In this document: in pieces, positions 23,111-34,300 of the stretch
Position numbering within the stretch: position 1 is the first letter of the stretch
How the letters are laid out: every line of letters starts with the position of its first letter
DNA from: Ovis canadensis
Lineage: Eukaryota; Chordata; Mammalia; Artiodactyla; Bovidae
Direction: 5' to 3'
Assembly (NCBI RefSeq): GCF_042477335.2
Contig: NC_091256.1
Location: 24,642,501-24,706,500, forward strand
DNA length: 64,000 bases
The notes under the pieces: generated by a model
Databases searched by the model: none
Seen by the model: only the letters and a program-made list of their open reading frames with translations
Told to the model about the DNA's origin: nothing
Program-made: the position numbers and the translations under genes

Positions 23111-23699
23111 GAGTTTATTTTGGGGCCTCCAAAATCACTACAGATGGTGACTGCAGCCATGAAATTAAAAGATGCTTCTTGGAAGAAAAGCTATGACCAA
23201 CACAGAAGGCAAATTAAAAAGCAAAGACATTACTTTGTTGACAAAGGTCCATTTATTCAAAACTATGGTTTCTCCAGTGATCATGAATGAATGTGAGAGT
23301 TGGACTATAAAGGAAGCTGAGCACTGGAGAATTGATGTTTTTGAACTGCGGTGTTGAAGAAGACTCTTGAAAGTCCCTTAGACTGCAAGGAGATCCAACC
23401 AGTCCATCCTAAAGGAAATCAGTCCTGAATATTCATTGGAAGGACTGATACTGAAGCTGAAACTCCAGTACTTTGGCCACCTGATGTGAAGAACTGACTC
23501 ATTTGAAAAGACCCTGATGATGGGAAAAATTGAAGGGATAAGGAGAGGGGAAAGACAGAGGATGAGATGATTGGATGGCCTCACCAACTCAATGAACACA
23601 AATTTGAGCAAGCTCTGGGAGTCAGTGATGGAGAGGGAGGCCTGGGGAGCTGCAGTCCATGGGGTCACAAACAGTCAGACATTACTGAGCCACTGAACC
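23111..23699 (+). mobile_element. BovB (+), right part of the outer split copy
   Basis: This resumes the plus-strand BovB at 'tttattttggggcctccaaa', exactly where 13757 stopped. 23111-23121 is the duplicated target. It runs through 'ggaaggactgatactgaagc' to the end 'actgagccactgaacca'. Joined with 13428-13757, it forms one 5'-truncated BovB of about 0.9 kb. Confidence 0.92.
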
Positions 23700-23960
23700 A
23701 CAGAAGTTTGTCCTCTGTATCATTAATCTGTTTCTGTTTCATTCTATCTGTATTTTTGTTCTTTAGAGTCCATATATAAGCAAAGATATATACTGTTTAT
23801 CTTTGTGTGACTTATTTCACTTACCATAAAATTCTTTAAGTCTACCCATGTTGTCTCAAATGACAAGATTATATTCTTTATTATGAACAATATTCCATTG
23901 TATATATCACATCTTCTTTATCCTTTCATTTGTCTAATGGATATTTTGTGTTTTAAAGGA
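23700..23960 (-). mobile_element. Old L1 3'UTR, right part of the split copy
   Basis: This follows on from 13320-13427 in the L1 3'UTR order: 'agtttgtcctctgtatcatt', 'gtccatatataagcaaagat', 'tatattctttattatgaaca'. It is diverged, as expected for the oldest layer of the nest. Confidence 0.7.
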
Positions 23961-24073
23961 CTGATCTTTCTTATGTGTTGACAGTGGAATAATCCAGGCA
24001 AGAAATAATAGTGATTTGAACAATGGTCCCTCAAATCTATTTCTTAAAATAGATTTTAAAAACCTACTTTCTT
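23961..24073. other. Unassigned DNA before a BovB
   Basis: This contains gaacaatggt at 24018-24027. The same 10-mer recurs at 26068-26077, just after the BovB, and is a candidate target-site duplication. Confidence 0.35.
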
Positions 24074-26067
24074 TAATAGAAAGACAGAGTGCCTGATGTA
24101 CAATGGACAGAGTTTTGTCACATTGTACAAGAGACAGGGATCAAGACCACCCACAAGAAAAAGAAATGCAAAAAAAAAAAAAAAAAAAACAAAATGGCTC
24201 TCTGAGAAGGCATTACAAATAGCTATGAAAAGAAGAGAAAAGTAAAGGAGAAAAGGGATATGCCCATTTGAATGCAGAGTTCCAAAGAATAGCAAGGAGA
24301 GATAAGAAAGCCTGCCTCAGTGATCAGTGCAAAGAAATAGAGGAAAACAATAGAATGGGAAAGACTAGAGATCTCTTCAAGAAAATTAGAGATACCAAGG
24401 GTAAATTTCATACAGAGATGGACACAATAAAGGACAGAAATGCTATGGACCTAACAGAAGCTGAAGATATTAAGACAAGGTGGCAAGAATACACAGAAGA
24501 ACTGTACAAAAAAAGATCTTCATGTCCCAGATAATCACGATGGTGTGATCACTCACCTAGAGCCAGACATCCTGGAATGTGAAGTCAAGTGGGCCTTAGG
24601 AAGCATCACTACGAACAAAGCTAGTGGAGGTGATGGAATTCCACTTGATCTATTTCAAATCCTGAAAGATGATGCTGTGAAAATGCTGCACTTTATATGC
24701 CAGCAAATTTGGAAAACTCAGCAGTGGCCACAGGACTGGAAAAGGTCAGTTTTCCTTCCAATCCCAAAGAAAGATAATGCCAAAGATTGCTCCAACCACC
24801 GCACAATTGCACTCATCTCACATGCCAGCAAAGTAATGCTCAAAATCCTCCAAGTCAGGCTTCAACAGCATGTGAACAGTGAACTTCCTGATGTTCAAGT
24901 TGGTTTTACAAAAAAGGAACCAGAGATCAAATTACTAACATCCACTGGATCATCAAAAAAGCAAGACAGTTCCAGAAAATCATCAATTTCTGTTTTATTG
25001 ACTATCCAAAGCCATTGACTGTGTGGATCACAATACACTGTGGAAAATTCTGCAAGAGATGGGAATACCAGACCATCTGACCTGCCTCTTGAGAAATCTG
25101 TATGCAGGTCAGGAAACAACAGTTAAAACTGGACATGGGACAACAGACTGGTTCCAAATAGGAAAAGGAGTACGTCAAGGCTGTATATTGTCACCCTGCT
25201 TATTTAACTTATATGCTAAGTATATCATGAGAATTGCTGGGCAGAACAAAGCACAGGCTGGAATTAAGTCTGCTGGGAGAAATATCAATAACCTCAGATA
25301 TGCAGATGACACCACCCTTATGGTAGAAAGTGAAGAGGAACACTAGAGCATCTTGACGAAAGTGAAAGAGGAGAGTGAAAAAGTTGGCTTAAAGCTCAAC
25401 ATTCAGAAAACGAAGATCATTGCATCCGGTCTCATCACTTCATGGCAAATTGATGAAGAAACAGTGGAAACAGTGGCTGTCTTTATTTTTGGGAGCTCCA
25501 AAATCACTGCAGATGGTGACTTCAGCCATGAAATTAAAAGATGCTTACTCTTTAGAAGGAAAGTTATGACCAACTTAGACAGCATATTAAAAAGCGGAGA
25601 CAGTACTTTGCCAACCAAGATCCGTTTAGTCAAAGGTATGGTTCTTCCATAGTCATGTATGGATGCGAGAGTTGGACTCGGTAAGCTGAGGACCGAAGAA
25701 CTGATGCTTTTAAACTGCAGTGTTGGAGAAGACTCTTGAGAATCCCTTGGACTGAAAGGCTATCAAACCAGTTCATCCTAATGGAAATCAGTCCTGAATT
25801 TTCATTTGAAAGACTGATTTTAAGGCTGATACTCCTATAGTTTGGCCACCTGATGCAAAGAGCTCACTCATTTGAAGAGACCCTGATGCTGGGAAAGACT
25901 GGGAGGAGAAGGGGACAATAGAAGACGAGATGATTGCAAGGTGTCACCAAATCAATAGACATGAGTTTTAGTAAACTCCGGGAGTTGGTGATGGACAGGG
26001 AGGCCTGGCGTGCTGCAGTATATGGGATCAGAAAGAGTTGGACATGACTGAGCAACTGAAGTGAACA
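24074..26067 (+). mobile_element. BovB (+), 2 kb, longest uninterrupted copy
   Basis: This plus-strand RTE element is 5'-truncated upstream of the reverse transcriptase and complete at the 3' end ('gactgagcaactgaagtgaa'). A 20-base poly(A) near 24170-24190 is an internal expansion. The coding part is described separately. Its 3' 250 bp is the source of the shared tail of Bov-tA and BovA2 SINEs. Confidence 0.95.
24268..25652 (+). pseudogene. BovB reverse-transcriptase region, frameshifted
   Basis: RTE reverse transcriptase copies BovB RNA at the insertion site. Four consecutive frames carry it: 24268-24534 (linker between endonuclease and RT), 24545-25018, 25023-25346 and 25353-25652. Visible blocks are 'NKASGGDGIPLDLFQIL', 'DWKRSVFLPIPKKDNAKDC', 'LPDVQVGF', 'LWKILQEMGIPDHL', 'VRQGCILSPCLFNLY', the catalytic 'RYADDTTLM' and '[13 protein letters not shown]'. 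The frames are separated by stops or small shifts near 24535, 25019 and 25347. The endonuclease domain is missing through 5' truncation. It is not functional. Confidence 0.92.
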
Positions 26068-26077
26068 GAACAATGGT

Positions 26078-27480
26078 GGTAAAAGTGACAAAGAGAGGAA
26101 AATGGATGCTCTTAGGTTAAATGAGAAATACACCAAGTTACCATTAGGAATTAAGTTTTGCTATGTGCAAAGATTTATTTACCAGGTTTTTTTTTCCCCC
26201 CTTTCTTTCTATCTTTTCTATCTTTTGTGTTTTTATCACACGTATGAGTATTTAATATTAAGCAATTTTACTATTGCATATGTTATGGTAGTTTTGTTTT
26301 TCATTCTTGTGCTTTGTATTTCTCAAGCTTCTTGGTTATGTTTGCTTATAATTTGTATCAAAAATGGAACATTTCAGCCTTGTCAAATTCTTTTACCATG
26401 TCTCAACTACTTTAGAGCTTGAGGTTACATGTTTACTAAACCATCTGAAGCATTTAATTTCTCACTGATCCTTTTTAAGTCCTTTTTTCCCCTCCTGTTT
26501 CTTTTTGTACTGTTTTTATTGACATATTTTCAAGATTTTCATTTTACTGCAGGATCTAATTTATTAATTCAATCCAGTGTACATTTCATTTCAAATACTA
26601 TATTTTTCTTCTTTACAAGATGGATTCCTTTGTCTTTCAAATCTTTCATATATCTCAGTAGCTTATTTAATTTTTTTATTCTTTCAAATGTATTATTTTT
26701 GCAATAAGTTACCTGCCCTTATATAGTAATTTTAACATCCATGTTATTTGTAGATCTGCATCTTTAATTGCTTATTCTCATTTTTATTTGATATTTCTTT
26801 GTATGCCAGGAAATTTTGGGTGGTTGGATCAATGCAGTGTGTAATCTAGGATTAATTTTCCTCTGCTATGAAGATAAAGTTGTTCTATAGACTCTTCAAT
26901 GTCTCTTGAACTACAAGGTTTTTCAGGATGGCTATTTTATAGTAGCCTTTTATATTAGTTTTCAGGCCTAAGTGACAATCAGTGTTCATTTTGCTTCTTT
27001 GGTGTGATTCTTTACATTGTCTTGGGTAACTTTCTTAAGCACATGCCCTGATCTGTACTCAGCTAAAGAACTGAGTAGAAAACTCTAGACCTCTGTTTCT
27101 GTGCAGCTTCCCCTTCTGCAGTGCTGTGTTTTGCAATTTAAGCCACTTGGACTTTCTCTCTGTACATCCCAGCTGTGTCTGCTCAGCTCAGAAAGGTCAT
27201 GGGTTCTGTTTGTGTTCCTCCTGCCTGTGTTGTGCTCTGGAAACTTTCTGAGGAGAAAATGGGGGTAATTATTGAGCTCCCTCAGTTATTTTCCTCTCTC
27301 AAGGGTCACTGATCTGAGCAACTTGATGTTCAGTGTCTGAAAAGTGCTACTTTATTTTTTCTTCAATCTGGATATTTAATTATTTATAACTGGATTGCTA
27401 ATCCACCCCCTTAATCTTGTCTACAGATAGAATTTAATGTTTTATTTAAAAGTCATTATTTCATTTTCCTGAAAATCTGA
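26078..27480 (-). mobile_element. Ancient L1/HAL1-type 5' half (ORF1 and upstream)
   Basis: Read in antisense, the 26300-26480 part follows the ORF1 region of old L1/HAL1 elements ('gtatttctcaagcttcttgg', 'aatggaacatttcagccttg'). 26520-26760 and the 'tttgtatgccaggaaatttt' region follow the upstream part. No intact frame is left. The call relies on remembered consensus order and boundaries are loose. Confidence 0.45.
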
Positions 27481-27539
27481 AATCTTCTATAATGTATGCC
27501 TTTTGGTTTGCAAACTAAAGAGAGGAACAGACTACTATG

Positions 27540-27670
27540 TTAAAAAAGAATATAATTATATATAATGGGACTCATATATATTTTATTATTGTTCCCATTA
27601 TATATATAATATTTCCATTATACATATAATTCCATTATATATATATAAAATTTCTATTATGTCTAATGGG
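27540..27670. repeat. AT-rich low-complexity stretch with repeated units
   Basis: Several imperfect units of the type 'ttccattatatatata' follow each other, and 'ataatggga' near 27560 faces 'tcccattat' near 27592 as an inverted repeat. It is a degenerate microsatellite-like tract with some hairpin potential. Confidence 0.6.
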
Positions 27671-28644
27671 AATAATAATTTTGTAATAAATATTATTCTT
27701 CATCAGTAAAATAAAAGACAAAGAATTTGCAAAGAAATCATTAATTTTCAAAATGGAAGTCTTTTAATTTGCATTTGGTGATTATTATATGATTTCAATT
27801 TCTACAGACACATATGAAAATGTTACAGAATGAAGTTTTAAAAACAACATATGATGAAATTAATCTTTAATCTTAATACATAACACTATTTGGGTCACTA
27901 AATACTTTTTTTTAAATGCAATTTGGATGGCTTATCTTAAATTAACTAATTTAGAGTCCTTCCAAATTTTCTTCTTTAGGTTTTCTTAATTTTAGGTTTG
28001 TTGCTTGCCATATTTTGGAAAATTCAGTTCAAAAAATGCATCACATCTTAATTTTGTCTCTATTTTTAAGTAGTATGAGTTCTAAAGCATTAATAAAAGG
28101 CTTTTAAAGTACATTCTTCATATTATGTGCCCCTTTGGGTATATTTAGCATTCATAAATGATCATATTAATTGCCTCTGTAGTTGGAATTTTCAATATTT
28201 GTGACAAACTCAAATTATCCCTACAGATATGCTATAAGGCAATTACTTTGGTAATAAGAATATTGTGTACCCTCTGTTTTCTCGGGATCTTCTGTCCTAC
28301 AGGAAAAGGAAATACCATGTAATAAGTTTATGAAAATCATCACTGAATATTTCTTTGGTCCTCTGTAGTTTTACAGAAAAGCCTCGGGTTTCCATCCATT
28401 CTCACTGGTGATGATCAGTTTTTTAACTTAATTTTTAAATTATCTTAGCCATTAAGATGGCAAGGCCTAGAGTAATACTGTTAGTATTATTTTGATGGTT
28501 ATAATCTGTTATCTTGGAAAATAATTTAGTTTCTGTGTTTCTCTCTTACCTCTTTAATATATTACGAGACAATAATGGTATCTAGTACATGGCCTGTTAT
28601 GAAAACAAGTTGAAACTCTGATGGAGAACTATGCTGATTGCTGT
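27671..28644. other. Unassigned AT-rich DNA
   Basis: No gene or named repeat is seen. Confidence 0.4.
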
Positions 28645-28978
28645 GTTTACACAGTGAGTGTCCACCTGCTGCTAGAGGCTGCCCACATTTCTTGGCCTGT
28701 AATCTTCTTTCTCTATCTTCAAAGGCAATGACTTTAAATCTCTGACATTACTTCCCTTCTCACATCTTTTTCTCTGACTACAGCTCAGAAAGGACTGTTT
28801 TAAGAATTTATCTCATTTGATGGAGCCCACCTAGATAATCTAGGATAATCCCTGTATTTCAAGATATTTAACTAGGTAGAAAAATTCCTTTTGTCATGTC
28901 ATGTAACATATTCAAACATTCTGGGTGTTAGGATGTGTACAGTTTGGAGGAAGTCATTATTCTATTGACCAATTCAAA
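28645..28978 (-). mobile_element. ERVL-MaLR LTR, MLT1-type, partial
   Basis: The reverse complement follows MLT1 order. On the plus strand one reads 'gctagaggctgcccacattt', 'cttggcctgtaatcttcttt', 'ggagcccacctagataatct', 'tgtcatgtaacatattcaaa', 'ggtgttaggatgtgtaca' and 'attattctattgacc'. The 3' part of the LTR is missing or unrecognisable. It is an ancient eutherian repeat, not a gene. Confidence 0.65.
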
Positions 28979-29065
28979 TTTTTTTTCCTTTTATTCTTCC
29001 ATATTAATTTAAGGAGCAGTTTTTGAAGTTCTACATACACACAAAGGAGATGTTAGTAGGATTAT

Positions 29066-29217
29066 TAGTTTTCCTGGTGGTTCAAATGTTAAAGAATCTG
29101 CCTGCAATGCAGGAAACTCAGGTTTGATTCTGGGTTGGAAAGATCCTCTGGCAAAGGGAATGACTAACAATTCCAGTATTCTTGCCTGGAGAATTCCATG
29201 GCCAGTGGAGCCTGGCT
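29066..29217 (+). mobile_element. SINE Bov-tA, 3'-shortened
   Basis: A tRNA-derived head ('ttttcctggtggttcaaatg', 'caggtttgattctgggttgg') is joined to the Bov-A body ('ccagtattcttgcctggaga', 'ccagtggagcctggc'). The copy stops in the body, so the usual 3' tail is missing. Confidence 0.88.
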
Positions 29218-29400
29218 CCTATAATGAGGTTATAGTTCAAGTATTTGGAGAGAATTCCAAAGGGTGGAATAAAAAAATCCTGAGCTTGTAGATAGTCGAC
29301 ATTCCTGGACTTATTTCTAAACACTGAGATTTGTGAATGGTTCCTTTAGTTATCTCTCAGTATTTAGTCATATGAATTTAGCAAAACATAGTAAGAAGGC

Positions 29401-29765
29401 TGTCATGGACTGAACCGAGTCCCTCCAAATTTTGTAGGTTGAAACTCTGTCCTGTAGTACCTCAAAATGTGTAGAGACAAGGTCTTTAAAGTGGTAATTA
29501 AGTTAAAATAGGACATTTAGGGTAGGCCCTGGTCCAATCAGGCAACCGTGGGTACAAAAGTGATGTATGCAGAGGAGAGACCATGTAAGGACACGCTAAA
29601 AGTCAGCCATCTGGAAGGCAAGGAAGGAGGCATCCGAAGTATCTGAACCCACCACCACCTTGATCTCGGTTTCCTGGCCTCTAAAACTGTGAGAAAACAC
29701 AGTTCTGATTTTGAAGCCACCCAGCGTTTGGTATTTTGTTATGGCAGGCCCAACAAACTAATACA
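29401..29765 (+). mobile_element. ERVL-MaLR LTR, MLT1-type, full length
   Basis: This 365 bp LTR begins TGTCATGGACTGAA and ends AACTAATACA. Internal blocks typical of the family are 'tttaaagtggtaattaagtt', 'ggtaggccctggtccaatca', 'gaccatgtaaggacacgcta', 'caccttgatctcggtttcct' and 'gtattttgttatggcagg'. The flanking bases show no clear 5 bp duplication, as expected at this age. The minus-strand frame across it is a chance frame. Confidence 0.8.
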
Positions 29766-29789
29766 GATGTGAAGTAAAATAAACAGCTG

Positions 29790-29955
29790 TTCAGAATGAA
29801 ATTGCTACAATCAGTTTAAAAGCAACTTGGAATTAAATGCTAGAGTCCAAAATATTGCAGTTTTTACTTAGCAGTTCCATTCCCTGACATATGGCCCCCA
29901 AATTGCTTGCACACGTGAAAACGGAACACATTTACAATGATGTGCATATGATGTG
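29790..29955 (+). mobile_element. Old L1 3' region fragment
   Basis: The sense L1 order is recognisable despite high divergence: 'agcagttccattccctga', 'attgcttgcacacgtgaaaa', 'tttacaatgatgtgcat'. Boundaries are approximate. Confidence 0.5.
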
Positions 29956-30108
29956 TTGTTCGCATCATTTGAATTTTCACTCAGAAGTCATATACCCAGA
30001 ACAGCCTTCCCCAATCAATCAATGTAAAATCACTTTATCTCACCCCTCCCCCAAATTCCAACACAAAAGCTTCTGATATATCATAAGCCACTTAATTCAT
30101 TGATTAGA

Positions 30109-30324
30109 TGTGAAAGTGTGTGTTAGTTGCTCAGTCATGTCTGACTCTTTGTAACACTGTGGACTGTAGCCTGCCAGGTTCCTCTGTACATAGAATTTTC
30201 CAGGCAAGAATACTGGAGAGGACAGCCATTTCCTTTTCCAGGAGATCTTCCCAACCCAGGGATTGAACTTGGTCTTCTACATTACAGGCAGATTCTTTGC
30301 CATCTGTGGTACCAGGGAAGCTCT
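30109..30324 (-). mobile_element. SINE Bov-tA, full length
   Basis: The minus orientation runs from the tail 'gttgctcagtcatgtctgac', through 'ccaggcaagaatactggaga' and 'cttcccaacccagggattga', to the tRNA-derived head 'gccatctgtggtaccaggga'. The length of about 215 bp is normal for the family. Confidence 0.92.
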
Positions 30325-30599
30325 TTGTTTATATATCACACTTTAAAATTTGTATGTAAGTTTCTTATAGCCTGTGATTTTTGTTTGTTTGTTTCACGAA
30401 TTCATGTCCAAATCCAAAGATACTTGCATAAGTGAGGTGCTTCATAAATTAATTAAATAAACCTCTGAAAAGGAAAAATTATATTATTTGCTAATAACTG
30501 GTCAATGAAAGGTTTTTGAAAGGTGTTTTATTGAATCTGACCTGTATATGTTGACAAATATTAAGGATGTATTAATAAAATAAAACCAAATTTTGAAAT

Positions 30600-30965
30600 A
30601 GGAGCTCTCCTAAATTGCCAGTGGGAATGAAATTTGTTGCAACTACATTATAGACCAAATAGACAATAAAATTTAAAACATGAATACCCAAAGATTGAAT
30701 AATTCTATGTCACTGAAAATCACTTAAGAATTAGTCAGCTATAAAATTGATAACTAAAGTGTGATATTTTTACAAAGATATGATAATGTATAATAATTAA
30801 TGAGTGTGCTAAATCTATTTTAAGGGGTATAAACAGTTCCTGTGAACACACTTGTATATGGAGAAAAAGTAAGTTGTAAAATAGTATGTAAGTATGCCAT
30901 TAATATGAAAAATAGCTACATACATTGTTGTTTTATGTTTCTGTGTACATATCGAAATTATTAAA
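30600..30965 (+). mobile_element. Old L1 3' end, sense
   Basis: Diverged blocks follow the L1 ORF2 end and 3'UTR: 'ggagctctcctaaattgcca', 'gtgggaatgaaatttgttgc', 'aaagtaagttgtaaaatagt', 'gccattaatatgaaaaatag'. No coding potential remains. Confidence 0.55.
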
Positions 30966-31394
30966 GCAGGAACATACAAAAGACACACTACATTCATCAT
31001 AGAGAATATAGAGCCCTTCAAATGTATCAGTAATGCTTTATTTCTTGTATTTAAATGTTCTGGGTCCATTATGGTGTGCTGGGATATCCTTCATTGGACT
31101 TTCTACATTACTCCCTACCCCTATCCACACTACTCTGTATTTTAGGAGGCTGATATTTACTTGTCATATCAGTGACAAGTAAATTTATTTGCCATCCCTT
31201 GTTTTTTCTTTGAGTCTGGCTGACACAGAGCTTTGGCAAGAGGTTAGGTTGCCTGTCCCACTCTTAGTTCTTATGCCAGGAACACCACCTCAGAAATATT
31301 AAAGGGAGTATTTATGGTCATGACATTCCATTCAGTTGTCTGTCTGACCAGAGAACTCATGTTTCAGCAATTTAGACTATGTGCTGATAATAGC
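30966..31394. other. Unassigned DNA
   Basis: This is slightly less AT-rich than its surroundings at 31080-31300. It may be an ancient repeat that I cannot name. The direct repeat 'atcagtgacaagtaaat' with 'ttacttgtcatat' near 31155-31185 forms a short palindrome. Confidence 0.35.
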
Positions 31395-31481
31395 TATATT
31401 CAATCATGTTACTCTGTCATACTGAAGCAGTTAGACTTTTATAACAGTAGAATCATCTTTTTAATACTCAATTATGATAGT
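31395..31481. repeat. Unidentified repeat, copy 1, left part
   Basis: This aligns by eye with 36750-36835. Shared blocks are 'actgaagcag' / 'actgaagtag', 'tataacagtagaatcatct' / 'tataacagaaggatcatct' and 'ttatga'. It is cut by a BovB at 31482 and continues at 32097. I do not recognise the family. Confidence 0.6.
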
Positions 31482-32088
31482 AATAGGGAAACAATGGAAA
31501 TAGTGACAGACCTTATTTTCTTGGCCTCTAAAATCACTGCAGATGGTGACTGCAGCCATGAAATTAAAAGACACTAGCTCCTTGGAAGAAAAGCTATGAC
31601 AATCCTAGATAACATATTAAAATCAGAGACATTACTTTGCCAACAAAGGCCCATATAGTCAGAGCTATGGTTTTTCCAGTAGTCATGTATGGATGTGAGA
31701 GTTGGACCATAAAGAAGGCTGAGCACCAAAGAATTAATGCTTTTGAACTGTGGTATTGAAGAAGACTCTTAAGAGTCCCTTGGACTGTAAGGAGATCCTA
31801 AAGGAAATCAGTCCTGAGTGTTCATTGGAAGGACTGATGCTGAAGCTGAAACTCCAATACTTTGGCCACCTGATACAAAGAGCTATTTCATTAGAAATAA
31901 TCCTGATGGTGGGAAAGATTGAAGGTGGGAGAAGAGGATGACAGAGGTGAGATGGTTGGATGGCATCACCAATTCGATGGACATGAGTTTGAGTAAGCTC
32001 CGGGAGTTGGTGAAAGACAGGGAAGCCTGGTGTGCTGTAGTCCATGAAGTCGCAAAGAGTCAGACACAACTGAGCAACTGAGCAACAA
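31482..32088 (+). mobile_element. BovB 3' end with 8 bp TSD
   Basis: A 607 bp 5'-truncated BovB starts at 'gggaaacaatggaaatagtg' and ends 'actgagcaactgagcaac'. It is flanked by atgatagt at 31474-31481 and 32089-32096. It interrupts copy 1 of an unidentified repeat. The last RT codons are eroded, with a stop after the KRH of 'HEIKRH'. Confidence 0.93.
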
Positions 32089-32096
32089 ATGATAGT

Positions 32097-32290
32097 CCTG
32101 AATACAACACCTTTTGGTATTAAAATATCACACATTTTGGTGTTAAAATACCACATTTTAGGGCAGTTTATATAATCTGAACTGATGACTAACACGATCC
32201 TTTTTTGCATAGTCAAAATGAATGTGTTTGGAATCAATAGAAATGGGAATTGCCTCTATTTTTAACACAATGATCAGTTTTAAGTTTTTT
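32097..32290. repeat. Unidentified repeat, copy 1, right part
   Basis: This aligns by eye with 36850-37005. Shared blocks are 'tgttaaaataccac' / 'tattaaaatgtcac', 'ctgaactgatgactaacac' / 'ttgaatctatgactaacag' and 'catagtcaaaatgaatg' / 'catagccaaaatgaatg'. Confidence 0.6.
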
Positions 32291-32369
32291 CTACATCTTT
32301 CAAACAATCTACTTGCAACATTGTACTTCATCTCCCTGTGACTGACTTTTGTCTCTGTTTATTAGACTC

Positions 32370-32595
32370 GGGGCTTCCTGTGTGGCACTAATAGTAAAGA
32401 ACCCACGTGCCAATGTAGGAGACATAAGAGATGAAGGTTTGATCCCTGGGTCCAGAAGATCCCTTGGAGGAGGACATGACAACCCACTCCAGTATTCTTG
32501 CCTAGAGAATCCCATGATCAGAGGAGCCTATTGGGCTATAGTCCATAGGGTCACAAAGTGTTGGACATGACTGAAGCAACTTTGCATGCAGGCAT
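32370..32595 (+). mobile_element. SINE Bov-tA
   Basis: The head 'ggggcttcctgtgtggcact' leads into 'aggtttgatccctgggtcc', the body 'ccactccagtattcttgcct' and the end 'ttggacatgactgaagcaac'. It is near full length. Confidence 0.9.
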
Positions 32596-32840
32596 TTAGA
32601 CTTTATATTACCAGAATAAATAACAATTATGTAATTCAATTGGAAATTGAAATAGCTTCTTTTCCATAGTATGAAAAGAGCTAAGGGCATTACATGAGTG
32701 GACTATGTCAGTAATTTTAAATTTCAAGAGGAAACAGAACAAAGATTATCTGGTAGATAATCTGAGCATGGAAAACTGTTCTGACCTTAAGTAGTCAGAT
32801 CATCAGCTGCATTTCCCTCCCAGGTCTGAGAACAGGTAAG

Positions 32841-33006
32841 ATGTTGTTGTGTTGTTGTTTAATTGTGCAGTCATGTCCAACTCTTTGTGACCTCATGCAC
32901 TTCAGCAGGCCAGGCTTCTTTGTCCTTCACTATCTCCCAGAATTCACTCAAATTCATGTCCATTTGCTCAAATTCATATCTTACCATCTCATCTTCTGCT
33001 GCTCTC
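32841..33006 (-). mobile_element. BovB 3' end, short
   Basis: Antisense tail blocks 'cagtcatgtccaactctttg' and 'gccaggcttctttgtccttc', then a degraded 'ttaccatctcatcttctg'. About 165 bp. It lies directly beside a SINE in the same orientation. Confidence 0.8.
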
Positions 33007-33009
33007 TAT

Positions 33010-33218
33010 GAAGTGTTAACCACTCAGTCATGTCCAGCTCTCTGCATCCCCATTGACTATAGCCAGCCAGGCCTCTCTGTCCATGAAATTCTCGAGGAAA
33101 GAATGGTGGAGTGAGCAGCCATTCTCTTCTCCAGGGGATCTTCTTGACCCAGGAATTGAACCCTGGTCTCCTGCATTGCAGGCAGATTCTTTACTGTCTA
33201 AGCCTCCAGGGCCACCCA
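33010..33218 (-). mobile_element. SINE Bov-tA
   Basis: The antisense order 'ccactcagtcatgtccagct', 'ttctccaggggatcttcttg', 'ttgaaccctggtctcctgca' and 'agcctccagggccaccc' gives a full-length element. Confidence 0.9.
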
Positions 33219-34138
33219 CTATGGTGACCTCCAAACACCAACTGTGGAAAGTCCTCTATTTCAAGCATCTATGTCTGCTGTCAGTTCCTCCTACATTTTT
33301 TTCTCCTTTCACCTAGGCATGGTAACTGCTTCTACATTTATTCCTAATAGCATTTTTTTTTGTTTTTCTGTCATTTAGTAATTATATAATCAATTATCTG
33401 TGGTATAATTTTCTCCCTTTGAAATAACTGGCATTATGTAGATGCCTTGAGTTAACTCCTATTGCAGATCCCAGATTTTATGATACAATCTCTACTGGAA
33501 TTAAAACTGCATTAAAAGTGTGTTAAAAGTTTCTTCAAATGTGTTTCCCCCCCCCCCCCGAATATAAGCAGTTTTATTAAATTTCTATGTCAGAATCTAA
33601 AACTGCCTTGAAATGTCATGATTTCCATATGTCAATACCTTGATTTATATGTCTATCAAATATATATTTCATGGGAAATTTGCACTGTTACTCCAGAAGT
33701 TGCTCATTATATTAATGTACTCATACCATATGTAGCACAATCAGAAATCACTGTGTATGAAATTATTGACTTGAATATCACATCTGCTTGAAAATAATAT
33801 AAAATATACATCTGCTGATGCCTAGCATTTGACCAAAAGTCCCTAATTAAGAATCTATAGTGAATATATGAAGCTCTTACAATAAAACCATCTAGAATAT
33901 ATAAATTATTCAAATTGGTTAAAAAAATGTTTATTTATAATCAGCTTCATTAGCTATGAACTGAAATTACATACTGAAATATCTGGATGTTACCTAACAT
34001 CTGTCTTCCTTAATTTCTTTGTATCAAAATATAAATACTAAAAGTACTCAGACTCTGGGTTTAATGTTTAGATTATGGAAGTGTTAAGACTGGTGTCTTG
34101 TATTTAGTAAGTACTGTGTTTATTACTACTAATGTTTG
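33219..34138. other. Unassigned DNA with a C13 run
   Basis: A homopolymer run of C lies near 33547-33559. The rest is AT-rich and not recognised. Confidence 0.4.
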
Positions 34139-34300
34139 TAAGAAGGGGATGACAGAGTGAAATGGTTAGATGTCATCACCAACTCAATGAACATGAGTTT
34201 GGGTAAACTCTGGGAGTTGGTGATGGACAGGGAGGCCTGCGTGCTGTGATTCATGGGGTCACAAAGAGTCGGACATGACTGAGCGACTGAACTGATACTG
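34139..34300 (+). mobile_element. BovB 3' terminus
   Basis: 'agaaggggatgacagagtga' through 'gggagttggtgatggacagg' to 'gagcgactgaactga'. About 160 bp, a severely 5'-truncated insertion. Confidence 0.88.

Noticed and set aside
24545..25346. Reverse transcriptase with YADD motif as a possible retron, CRISPR-linked RT or domesticated gene
   Set aside because: It is an ordinary BovB RT with frameshifts, 5' truncation and a BovB 3' tail. Several equally broken copies occur in the window.
29066..29150. tRNA-like A and B boxes in the SINE heads as tRNA genes
   Set aside because: They are the tRNA-derived heads of Bov-tA/CHR SINEs. They lack a foldable complete cloverleaf and continue into the SINE body.
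31085..33480. 31085-31300 and 33220-33480 as two halves of one ancient repeat split by later insertions
   Set aside because: There is only a vague resemblance to a remembered repeat in each half, with no shared boundary or duplicated target.
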